A stretch of 53,233 nt of DNA from Vicinamibacteraceae bacterium (GTDB lineage: Bacteria; Planctomycetota; Phycisphaerae; Phycisphaerales; UBA5793): assembly GCA_011525805.1 (NCBI GenBank), contig WYBR01000097.1, positions 1-53,233 on the forward strand. Reading direction: 5' to 3'. This document shows, in pieces, positions 1 through 7,225 of the stretch. Below the pieces are notes generated by a model that saw nothing but the letters and a program-made list of their open reading frames with translations, ran no database searches and was not told where the DNA came from. How positions within the stretch are numbered: the first letter of the stretch is position 1; every line of letters begins with the position of its first letter. The translations under genes were made by a program, and so were the position numbers.

Positions 1-164
1 CCATCGGCCTGCAGATCCTCGACGCGGCCGCGGGCCAGGGCCTGCAGGCGGACTTCTCGATCACCAACTTCAGCCGCAGCGAGGCCCTCGAGGAGGCCAT
101 CACGGTGTCGGTGACGGCGAAGGTGACCTACTCGACCACGGCGCCCTCATGGATCGGCAGCTAA
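1..164 (+). CDS. Phage tail tube protein, C-terminal end (partial)
   Basis: This is the last 54 codons of a gene cut by the window edge, read from position 3 to the stop at 162-164. The visible end (SITNFSRSEALEEAITVSVT, then VTYSTTAPSWIGS) has the beta-rich, alternating pattern of long-tailed phage tail tube (major tail) proteins. Its position directly before a tail assembly chaperone and tape measure gene is the standard siphovirus order tube - chaperone - tape measure. The protein would polymerise into the tail tube. Family assignment rests mainly on context because the N-terminal part is missing. Confidence 0.6.
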   Translation, partial: IGLQILDAAAGQGLQADFSITNFSRSEALEEAITVSVTAKVTYSTTAPSWIGS

Positions 165-178
165 GCACGGAGGCACGG

Positions 179-694
179 ATGCGGCAGTTCAAGGACAACG
201 CGGGTCGGACCTGGACGGTGGACATCAACGTCGCCACGCTTAAACGCGTGCGCGGGCTCACGGGCGTCGACCTCATGCAGGTCATCGAGGGGACGCTCAT
301 CGAGAAGCTCATCCGCGACCCGGTGCTGCTGTGCGATGTGGTCTACGCCGTCTGCAAGCCCGAGGCAGACGCCGCCAAGGTCTCCGATGAGGAGTTCGGC
401 AAGGCGATGGCGGGCGACGCCATTGAGGCCGCGACGGGCGCGGTGCTGGATGAACTCATCAGTTTCTGCCCGAGCCCGAGGGACCGGGCCAACCTCGGGC
501 GGGTGCTCCAGGCCACCAACCGGGTACTGGACAAGGCCCGCGACCTGACGGAGAAGCGGATCCAGACGCTGACCAGCGAGAGCGAGCTGGACAAGCTCGT
601 GAACCGGATGGTTCCGCTTCCACAAGAGCCGCCGACGTCTGGAAGTTCATCTACCAGTGTGCCGGAGCCCTTGGCATCGACCCCGGGCCCCTGA
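179..694 (+). CDS. Phage tail assembly chaperone (gpG-like, short product)
   Basis: The protein is 171 aa from ATG 179; an in-frame start at 149 would lie inside the tail tube gene and is less likely. It begins MRQFKDNAGRTWTVDIN, a form common to chaperones of long-tailed phages in which the tail component is addressed as 'F.D..GR.W.l.i...'. It is acidic and helical, lies between tail tube and tape measure genes, and runs in frame 2. From about 625 the +1 register (relative -1 shift) encodes the sequence expected as the long chaperone form, so the last 23 codons of this frame (PPTSGSSSTSVPEPLASTPGP end) are low-complexity read-through. Chaperones of this class coat the tape measure protein before tube polymerisation. 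Family call by position and sequence style. Confidence 0.7.
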   Translation: MRQFKDNAGRTWTVDINVATLKRVRGLTGVDLMQVIEGTLIEKLIRDPVLLCDVVYAVCKPEADAAKVSDEEFGKAMAGDAIEAATGAVLDELISFCPSPRDRANLGRVLQATNRVLDKARDLTEKRIQTLTSESELDKLVNRMVPLPQEPPTSGSSSTSVPEPLASTPGP

Positions 695-936
695 CGCTGC
701 GGGAACTGGTCGCCATGCTCGACGGTCGCCAGCGCCACGACTGGTCGATCGCCGCCGCCGTCATGTCCGTGGTGGCGAACACCGCCCGCGATCCCAAGCG
801 ATCCCGCCTGCTCAAGCCCGCCGACTTCGATCCCTTCAACAAGCCCGCCCGACCCGTCAAGGTTGACGTGTCGGTCCTCAAAGACGTGTTCATCGACCGC
901 CGCATGCCGGAGGTCGCCAAGGAGACTCGCGCATGA
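625..936 (+). CDS. Tail assembly chaperone frameshift extension (gpT-like)
   Basis: This reading frame is open from 454 to 936 but has no ATG, GTG or TTG before the internal ATG at 715, although recognisable protein starts near 625 (ADVWKFIYQCAGALGIDPGP, then LTLRELVAMLDGRQRHDW and ANTARDPKRSRLLKPADFDP). The arrangement is what a -1 translational frameshift from the preceding chaperone would need, giving a fused long form as in lambda gpG-GT. I see no canonical X-XXY-YYZ slippery heptamer in the overlap, so the slip site is unknown. Alternatives are a sequencing error or independent initiation at 715. The end overlaps the next gene by 4 bases. Confidence 0.6.
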   Translation, partial: RAADVWKFIYQCAGALGIDPGPLTLRELVAMLDGRQRHDWSIAAAVMSVVANTARDPKRSRLLKPADFDPFNKPARPVKVDVSVLKDVFIDRRMPEVAKETRA

Positions 937-1424
937 AGAGCCTTTCGACCCGCCACTACGTCTACATCGGTGCCCTGATCCTGCTGGCGCTCGTGCTCGC
1001 GTCATGCGCCGGCCTCGACCTTGGCGACATCGTCAAGGTCAAGACGCCCAACACGATCCAGCAGACCACCGGCCTGCCGTCGACGCTGAGCCTCAACGAG
1101 GCCGAGGTTGAGTACCAGAACTGGTTCAACCTCACGCAGACGACCGGGGCGCAATGGAAAGGCAACATCGAGAAGGCCGGCGAGATCCGAGGGCTGCTCG
1201 GCCAACTCACGCTCTCGGCCCTCGACACCGTGGGCCCGACCGTCGCGGGCCTGCCCGTGCTCGGGCCGGCGCTGCCCGCGCTCACCGGCATCGTCGGACT
1301 GTTCATCGGGTCGGGCCGTCTCCGCAAGGAGAAGGAAGCGTCGTTCAACAAGGGTCTGGAGAAGGGCAGCGGCCTCGCTGGCACCGGCGGCGGGACCGGC
1401 GGTCCAGCGGGGAGTGGTGCGTGA
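933..1424 (+). CDS. Small phage-encoded lipoprotein
   Basis: A 163-aa protein whose ATG overlaps the preceding stop. The N-terminus has positive residues, a hydrophobic stretch (residues 10-22) and the lipobox L-A-S-C at about 22-25, predicting a signal peptidase II substrate. A second hydrophobic stretch (LPVLGPALPALTGIVGLFIG, about residues 103-122) is followed by basic residues and a Gly-rich tail. I do not recognise a family. A lipoprotein between the chaperone and gp10-like genes is unusual; phage lipoproteins can act in superinfection exclusion or in spanin complexes, but nothing here decides between these. Confidence 0.65.
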   Translation: MKSLSTRHYVYIGALILLALVLASCAGLDLGDIVKVKTPNTIQQTTGLPSTLSLNEAEVEYQNWFNLTQTTGAQWKGNIEKAGEIRGLLGQLTLSALDTVGPTVAGLPVLGPALPALTGIVGLFIGSGRLRKEKEASFNKGLEKGSGLAGTGGGTGGPAGSGA

Positions 1425-1858
1425 TCACCATGCGGATCAAGGACATGTTCTTCGACCGCCACGTCGTCATGGCGGCGGTCGACAACGCCAAGCGGAAGGT
1501 GCTCAGCAAGGCCGGCGCGTTCATCCGCACGGCGGCGAAGACGAGCATCCGCAAACGCAAGGGGTCGGCTCCTCCCGGGGCCCCGCCCCATTCGCACGAG
1601 GGCAGCCTGCGTCGGCTGATCCTCTTCGGGTACGACAAGCCCAACGACTCGGTCGTCGTCGGGCCGGTGGGATTCAAGAAGAGCGAGGCACCGAATGTCC
1701 TGGAGTACGGCGGCGACACCGTCGTGTTCCGCCGGCGCGGCGGCAAGCTCACATCGCAGAAGGTCAAGATCGCGCCGCGGCCCTACATGGCCCCGGCGCT
1801 GGAGAAGGAGCGGCCCAACCTGCCGCTCCTGTGGCGGAACTCGATCAAGAAAGGGTGA
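1421..1858 (+). CDS. HK97 gp10-like tail completion / minor tail protein
   Basis: 145 aa from GTG 1421 (overlapping the previous stop) or 142 aa from ATG 1430. It has a basic helical N-terminal half (NAKRKVLSKAGAFIRTAAKT), a middle with APPGAPPHSHEGSLRRLI and a C-terminal APRPYMAPALEKE. The 'AP..RPfm.PAl....' ending is typical of the HK97 gp10 / minor tail protein Z group that joins tail to head or completes the tail. Placement immediately before the tape measure gene is compatible. The annotation is by motif and context only. Confidence 0.6.
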   Translation: MITMRIKDMFFDRHVVMAAVDNAKRKVLSKAGAFIRTAAKTSIRKRKGSAPPGAPPHSHEGSLRRLILFGYDKPNDSVVVGPVGFKKSEAPNVLEYGGDTVVFRRRGGKLTSQKVKIAPRPYMAPALEKERPNLPLLWRNSIKKG

Positions 1859-3859
1859 TTGAACGTGGCCGACACGCGGGGCATCCGAGCCGGGCGAGCC
1901 TTCGTTGAGCTGGGCGTCAGCGACAAGCTGTCGGCTGGCCTGAAGGCGGCACAGAAGAAGCTCGAAGCCTTCGGCGCTGGGCTGCGGTCCATCGGCACCA
2001 AGATGGCGGGCATCGGTGTCGCAGCAATCACGGCGCTGCTCGGCACCGCGAAGGTGTTCAGCGACTCGGGCGATGCGCTCGACAAGATGAGCGCCCGCAC
2101 GGGCGTGAGCGTTGAGGCCCTGAGCGAGCTCGGCTACGCGGCGGACCTCTCCGGCACGGACATGGAGACGCTTGAGAACGGTCTGCGTGCCATGCAGAAG
2201 ACGCTGACGGAGGCGTCACAAGGGTCCAAGGGTGCGAACGAGGCTCTCACGCGGCTGGGGCTGACGGTGCAGGACCTCGCCAAGCTCTCGCCCGACGAGC
2301 AGTTCAAGCTCCTGGCCGATCGGATCTCACAGATCCAAGACCCGGCGCTCCGGGCCGCGATGGCGATGGAGCTCTTCGGCAAGGCGGGAACGAAGCTCCT
2401 GCCGCTCATGGCCGACGGGGCAGCAGGCATCAACGAGATGCAGGAACAGGCTCGCAAACTCGGGCTGACCGTGAGTACCGAAACCGCTCGCGACGCGGCC
2501 GAACTCAACGACGCGCTGGGCACGCTCTGGAAGGTCCTCAAGCAGGGTGTCTTCACGATCGGCGGGGCGCTCGCACCCACGATCAAGGAACTGACCGAGC
2601 GCATCACGCGGATTGTCGTCAGCGCCACCGCATGGGTGAAGGCGAACAAGGAAACGGTGGTCTGGGCGCTCAAGGTCGCGGCCGCCGTGGCGGTCGCGGG
2701 GATCGCGATTGTCGGCCTGGGCTATATCATCTCTGGCATCGGCGCGGCGCTCGGCATCGTGGCCGCCGTCATCGGCGGGATCGGCGCGGCGTTCAGCCTG
2801 ATCGGGGCCGCGATCGGCGCTGTGCTCACGCCAGTGGGCCTGACGATCGCCGCGATCGTGGCGCTGGGCGGGACGCTGCTGGTCGTCACCGGCGCGGGCG
2901 GAGAGGCCCTGTCGTGGCTCGCGGAGAAGTTCACCGAGCTGCGTGATTGGGTCGGCAAGGTGGTCGGCGGCATCTCCGACGCCTTGGCAGCCGGTGACAT
3001 TGCCTTGGCCGCCGAGATTCTGTGGCTGTCGCTGAAGGTCATCTGGCAGCAAGGCGTCGCGGCGCTCAACAAGGCATGGCTGGGCGCGAAGGAGTTCTTC
3101 GTCTCCACGGCCTACTCGATGTGGTACGGGGCGCTTGCCGCCGCGGAGATCGTCTTCCACGCTCTCGAGGTCGCGTGGATCGAGACCACCGCATTCCTCT
3201 CCAAGACCTGGACCAACTTCGCCACCGGCTTCCAGATGATCTGGGAGGAAGCTTCGTCGTGGGTCGCCAAGCGAATGCTGGAGATCCAAGGGCTGTTCGA
3301 CGATGGGCTCGATGTCGAAGCCGCGAAGAAGGCGGTCGATCAGCAACTCGAGTCCCGCCTCGTCGAACTGGAGAACGCTGCCCAGCAGTCGGTAACCGCA
3401 CGCGACAAGGAACGGGAGGCGCAGCGGCGGGACGCCGCCGCGCTGCACGAGGCGACACTCGCGGGCATCGGCCAGGACTTCGAGAACGCGCAGGAGGCCC
3501 TGCGCAAGGACACGGCCGCAGGACTCGCCGAATCGCAGGCTGCGCTGGACGCCGCCAAGCAGAAACTCGCCGCCGCGATCGAGGAGGCCCGCAAGAAGCG
3601 CGAGGCGGCAGACGCCGAGAAGGGACCAGGTCGCCCGCAGCGGGATCTGATGGCCGACTTCGAGGACCGGCTCTCGGGACTCGGCGCGGCCATCGGCAAG
3701 GGCATCAGCGTCACCGGCACGTTCAGTTCCGCGGCCGTCTCGGGGCTTGGCACCGGTGGCGACGCCGCCGAACGCACAGCCACCGCGACGGAGGCGACGG
3801 CCAAGAACACCAAGCGTCTGCTGGATGCCAGCGTGGACAACGGAATGCGGTTCGCCTGA
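1859..3859 (+). CDS. Phage tail tape measure protein
   Basis: 666 aa starting at TTG 1859 (directly after the previous TGA) or GTG 1865. The N-terminal part matches the TP901-type tape measure pattern: an amphipathic start, then the SGDALDKMSARTGVSVEALS and FGKAGTKLLPLM segments. Hydrophobic Gly/Ala/Ile-rich membrane segments occupy roughly residues 260-350, and a long charged coiled coil about residues 480-600. The protein sets tail length and is ejected with DNA. At 666 aa it is on the short side for this family, predicting a relatively short tail. The run of transmembrane-like segments is the usual membrane-penetration region. Confidence 0.9.
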   Translation: MNVADTRGIRAGRAFVELGVSDKLSAGLKAAQKKLEAFGAGLRSIGTKMAGIGVAAITALLGTAKVFSDSGDALDKMSARTGVSVEALSELGYAADLSGTDMETLENGLRAMQKTLTEASQGSKGANEALTRLGLTVQDLAKLSPDEQFKLLADRISQIQDPALRAAMAMELFGKAGTKLLPLMADGAAGINEMQEQARKLGLTVSTETARDAAELNDALGTLWKVLKQGVFTIGGALAPTIKELTERITRIVVSATAWVKANKETVVWALKVAAAVAVAGIAIVGLGYIISGIGAALGIVAAVIGGIGAAFSLIGAAIGAVLTPVGLTIAAIVALGGTLLVVTGAGGEALSWLAEKFTELRDWVGKVVGGISDALAAGDIALAAEILWLSLKVIWQQGVAALNKAWLGAKEFFVSTAYSMWYGALAAAEIVFHALEVAWIETTAFLSKTWTNFATGFQMIWEEASSWVAKRMLEIQGLFDDGLDVEAAKKAVDQQLESRLVELENAAQQSVTARDKEREAQRRDAAALHEATLAGIGQDFENAQEALRKDTAAGLAESQAALDAAKQKLAAAIEEARKKREAADAEKGPGRPQRDLMADFEDRLSGLGAAIGKGISVTGTFSSAAVSGLGTGGDAAERTATATEATAKNTKRLLDASVDNGMRFA

Positions 3860-3863
3860 TCAG

Positions 3864-3870
3864 AAAGGAG
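3864..3870 (+). promoter_or_regulatory. Strong Shine-Dalgarno before GTG start at 3881
   Basis: AAAGGAG lies 10 bases before GTG 3881. It supports the GTG as the start, since no ATG is available nearby. Confidence 0.6.
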
Positions 3871-3880
3871 ATCATCGCTC

Positions 3881-4699
3881 GTGCCGGTTGAGATCTTTGA
3901 GAAGTTCGAGAGCCGCCGCTCCACCAAGGCGAACCAAGTCTCGCAGTCCTCTGCGGAGCTCGGGTACATCGTGCGCGGCACCGCGGATGATCTCGTGGCC
4001 CGCAACGCGGCGCAGACCGCCTCGCCCGCGACCTACGACAGTCTGGCTCGGCAGAACGTGCAGATCGAACCGCTCGGTCCGCAACTGTGGGACGTGACCG
4101 TCCGCTATGGCTCCAGCGACAGCGGCGGGACCCCCACGCCCAGCGAGGCTTCATTCAACTTTGAGACCGGCGGCGGCACGCAGCACATCACCCAGAGCAA
4201 GGACACGGTGCAGGCACGGGCCGCGTCCGGATCGACCGCGCCGGACTTTGGCGGCGCGATCGGCGTGACCGCCGACGGCGTGGACGGCGTGGACATCACC
4301 GTGCCCGTGTACCAGTTCTCTGAGACGCACTACTTCACCGATGCGCAGGTGACCGCGTCGTACAAGGGGGCGATCTTCAGTTGCACTGGCAAGACCAATG
4401 CTGGCGGCTTCAAGGGCTTCGCTCCCGGCGAGGTGTTGTTTCTCGGTGCGACCGGCTCGAAGCGCGGGGACGGCCCCGACGACGACTGGGAGATCACCTT
4501 CCGGTTCGCCGCCAGCCCCAATGAAACCGGCCTCTCGGTCGGCTCCATCACGGGCATCAACAAGAAGGGGTGGGAGTACCTGTGGGTCCGCTACGCCGAC
4601 GCGGAGGACACGGGGTCCGGCGCGATCATCAAAAAGCCCATCGCCGCCTATGTCGAGCGTGTGTACGACGACGCCAACTTCGGAGCACTGGGGATCTGA
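3881..4699 (+). CDS. Unrecognised phage virion-type protein
   Basis: 272 aa beginning MPVEIFEKFESRRSTK from GTG 3881 with a strong ribosome binding site. Composition is beta-rich with many Thr, Gly and Asp and no signal peptide or membrane segment. It follows the tape measure gene, where distal tail (Dit) and tail-associated proteins normally lie, and the internal segment WEYLWVRYADAEDTGSG reads like a structural protein. I cannot assign it to a Dit, Tal or fibre family from sequence alone. Its likely role is a tail tip component. Confidence 0.6.
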   Translation: MPVEIFEKFESRRSTKANQVSQSSAELGYIVRGTADDLVARNAAQTASPATYDSLARQNVQIEPLGPQLWDVTVRYGSSDSGGTPTPSEASFNFETGGGTQHITQSKDTVQARAASGSTAPDFGGAIGVTADGVDGVDITVPVYQFSETHYFTDAQVTASYKGAIFSCTGKTNAGGFKGFAPGEVLFLGATGSKRGDGPDDDWEITFRFAASPNETGLSVGSITGINKKGWEYLWVRYADAEDTGSGAIIKKPIAAYVERVYDDANFGALGI

Positions 4700-4711
4700 G
4701 TCCCTTCAATC

Positions 4712-5746
4712 ATGCCTGACGACCTGCGCAAAGTCCGATCCGGTGATCCACTCCGCCTCCCCGCGGGCGCGTACAACGCGTTTGTCGATGCTGCGGTTGA
4801 TCTGCGCCGGCGTCAGGGACGCGGCGAGGCCGTCGCCGGCCCGCTCGTCGAGTCGGTCCAGCGCGGGATCGTGCTGGTGCGCAACGACTCGGGCGAAGAG
4901 ATCGAGCCGTACCACGCGCTGGCGATCACCGGCGTGCTCGTCGAACCCGGCGAGGACGACCAGGAACGAACATTCCAAAGCCGCACGCCGCTGACGGGCG
5001 ACATCGCCACGGAGGAAACCGCCGGTCCCGCTTTCGTTGTCGCGCTCCAGCCCATCAAGCCCAACAAGCTCGGGCGCTGCGTGCTCACCGGCGTGACGGT
5101 GGCGCGGGTCTTCATCACCAACGAGACCGACACCACCTGCGAGCTCGTGGCCGACGAGACGGTATTGGCCAGCACGCCCATGGGTGGCATCCCGATCCTC
5201 TGGAAAGAAGATGGCACCGGCGAGAAGTGGGCGGTCCTTGAACTTGGCCGCCCGTCGCCCGGGCGGGTGACGGCGATCCTCGGCGCGGCTCAGGCGATCC
5301 CCACCGAACGCAACCGCTGGCGCTACCCGTGGGTGGAAGCCCAGATCGACGGCAACCCCGGCAGCGAGACCTATCTCCGGTATGTGGCCATCGAGGGTGG
5401 CCTGTCGTCCCAGCTCGCAAGCGGCGGTGAAGATCCCACGCGGCTGGCGCTCAACCGGTTCGAGGCCCACCACATGAATGACTCCGAGCCCGGGTCTGGG
5501 TTCGGCGGCCTGCTCGGGCTCGGCCCGGTGTGCGAGTTGCCGGGAGTGCTCCCCAAGTGCCCGCCCGCACGGTCGCTCAAACCCAAGCTCGTGCCGATCC
5601 CCGAGGGCGTGTGCGTGCAGCTCACCTGCGAGCGCAACAGCAAGGGCAAGCCGGTGTGGGTTTTTGAGGCCATGAGCCTGATCGAAATCGCCGACCCCGC
5701 CGACGAAGACCGCAAGTTCAACCTCTACATCGGAGGTGCCGAATGA
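4712..5746 (+). CDS. Unrecognised phage virion-type protein (tail tip region)
   Basis: 344 aa. No catalytic motif, signal peptide or membrane segment is visible. The N-terminal half resembles capsid- or fibre-decoration sequences (GIVLVRNDSGEEIEPYHALA), with beta-strand periodicity and a cysteine-containing central part (GPVCELPGVLPKCPP, CVQLTCE). It is followed by the methyltransferase gene with a 4-base ATGA overlap, so the downstream cassette is translationally coupled to it. I infer a tail tip or baseplate-associated protein; no family recognised. Confidence 0.55.
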   Translation: MPDDLRKVRSGDPLRLPAGAYNAFVDAAVDLRRRQGRGEAVAGPLVESVQRGIVLVRNDSGEEIEPYHALAITGVLVEPGEDDQERTFQSRTPLTGDIATEETAGPAFVVALQPIKPNKLGRCVLTGVTVARVFITNETDTTCELVADETVLASTPMGGIPILWKEDGTGEKWAVLELGRPSPGRVTAILGAAQAIPTERNRWRYPWVEAQIDGNPGSETYLRYVAIEGGLSSQLASGGEDPTRLALNRFEAHHMNDSEPGSGFGGLLGLGPVCELPGVLPKCPPARSLKPKLVPIPEGVCVQLTCERNSKGKPVWVFEAMSLIEIADPADEDRKFNLYIGGAE

Positions 5747-6336
5747 CCACCCCCCCGTCCCCAACCACACTCGACACACGCCGCGAGAAGGAGCGGGCCA
5801 AATACGTGGCGCTGGCCGCCAAACCTGGCTCGACGTACGGCTCGACCAACCACGGCAAGCTTGCCGTCCCGATCATCCAGAAGTTCAAGCCGAGGTTTGT
5901 CGCGGACTTCGGATGCGGACGCAACGACCTCGTGCGTGATCTGCGCCGGCTGGGGATCGACGGCCTGGGTGTAGACTTCGCGTTCCCGGATGCCGACCTC
6001 GTGCGTCCGATGCACAAGACCGCGCTGCACGCGGGCGTTGCGGACGTCGTCACGAGCTTCGACGCACTCGAGCATCTGCTCCCCGAGGACGTGGACCCGG
6101 TGCTCGCGGAGATGCGCCGTGTCGCCAAGCCGCGCGGCCACTTCGTCTTCTCGATCTGCACCCGGCCCAGCAAGACCACCGTCGCCGGCGAAGGTTTGCA
6201 CCCGACGGTGCGTCAGTTGGATTGGTGGCTCGACCGCATCGGGCGTGTCGCCACAGTGATCAACCCGCGGGCTGAGCGGCGGTTCATCGTCGGGCGGTTC
6301 AAGGGCGGAAGTGATGGGGGGTGCTGCGGTGCGTGA
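5743..6336 (+). CDS. Class I SAM-dependent methyltransferase
   Basis: 197 aa. Motif I (VADFGCGRNDL, about residues 50-60) and the acidic strand after it (GLGVDFAFPDAD), then DVVTSFDALEHLLPEDVD at about 100-117, are those of the Rossmann-fold methyltransferases with a 'DALEH' post-motif. It transfers a methyl group from SAM to an unknown acceptor. There is no NPPY-type motif, so DNA methylation is not indicated. Co-location with glycosyltransferases and a repeat-rich surface-type protein suggests protein or glycan modification (inference). It ends 26 bases after the next gene's first possible start. Confidence 0.8.
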   Translation: MTTPPSPTTLDTRREKERAKYVALAAKPGSTYGSTNHGKLAVPIIQKFKPRFVADFGCGRNDLVRDLRRLGIDGLGVDFAFPDADLVRPMHKTALHAGVADVVTSFDALEHLLPEDVDPVLAEMRRVAKPRGHFVFSICTRPSKTTVAGEGLHPTVRQLDWWLDRIGRVATVINPRAERRFIVGRFKGGSDGGCCGA

Positions 6337-7225
6337 GAACCAGTCAGACATCGCGGCGCTCCAGGCCGGGCTGAAGGCGCGTAAGCCGGCGCGTGATGGC
6401 CTGCGCCTCTACACCGCCGACTTCGACTCCGTGTCGCTCGGCGGGTTTTACCGCGGACGTTCGGCATTCCTGATCCTGTCGGGGCCTTCGCTCACGCAGA
6501 TCGACCTCACCGCGCTCAACAAGCGTGGCATCGTCACGATGGCAGTCAACAACGCGTGGGCGGTGCATCGCCCGACGCTGTGGACCTGCGTTGACGATCC
6601 CGGCCGCTTCATCGATACCGGCTGGAAGGACCCGGGCATTCTGAAGTTCGTGCCCACGTGCATGTGGGACAAGCGGCTCCGCATCCAGGGCGCTGACGGC
6701 GTGATGCGCAACAGTGCTTTCAGGGTCCGCCAGATGCCCAGCGTCATGTTCTTCCGTCGCGCGGATCACTTCGACCATGAGCGGTTCCTGACTGGAGACA
6801 GCGTCCCGTGGGGCAACGACGCCAAGAACCCCGACTCTTTGGGCATCACCGGCAAGCGCTCGGTCATGCTTGTCGCACTCCGCCTCCTGCACTACCTCGG
6901 GTTCTCGACGGTGTACCTGCTGGGCTGCGACTTCAAGATGGCCGAGGACCGCAAGTACGCCTTCGCCGAGAACCGGGCCGCCAACGCAATCCGGCACAAC
7001 AACGTGCTGTATGACTCGCTGGCCCGGCGGTTCGAAGCCCTCAAGCCGCACTTCGAGAAGCACCGCTTCCGCGTGGTGAACTGCTCGCCCGGCAGCGAAC
7101 TGCAGGTGTTTGAGCGCATGGAGTTCGCCGACGCCGTCGCGGCCGCGTCTGCCGAGTGCGGCAAGCCCGTGAACACGCAGGGGTGGTACGAACCGAATCC
7201 CACGCCCCAGGAGGCCGCACGATGA
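6311..7225 (+). CDS. MptE-like / DUF115 family protein
   Basis: About 300 aa. Starts are possible at GTG 6311, ATG 6314 or GTG 6329; the last gives the shortest overlap with the methyltransferase and is preceded by a G-rich stretch. The segment FLILSGPSLTQIDLTALNKR, followed by AVNNAWAVHRPT and later TVYLLGCDFKM, is the GPSL nucleotide-binding signature of the DUF115 (6-hydroxymethylpterin diphosphokinase MptE-like) group. Proteins of this group also occur beside flagellin and surface-glycan modification genes. Exact substrate unknown. It overlaps the next gene by 4 bases. Confidence 0.65.
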   Translation: MMGGAAVRENQSDIAALQAGLKARKPARDGLRLYTADFDSVSLGGFYRGRSAFLILSGPSLTQIDLTALNKRGIVTMAVNNAWAVHRPTLWTCVDDPGRFIDTGWKDPGILKFVPTCMWDKRLRIQGADGVMRNSAFRVRQMPSVMFFRRADHFDHERFLTGDSVPWGNDAKNPDSLGITGKRSVMLVALRLLHYLGFSTVYLLGCDFKMAEDRKYAFAENRAANAIRHNNVLYDSLARRFEALKPHFEKHRFRVVNCSPGSELQVFERMEFADAVAAASAECGKPVNTQGWYEPNPTPQEAAR

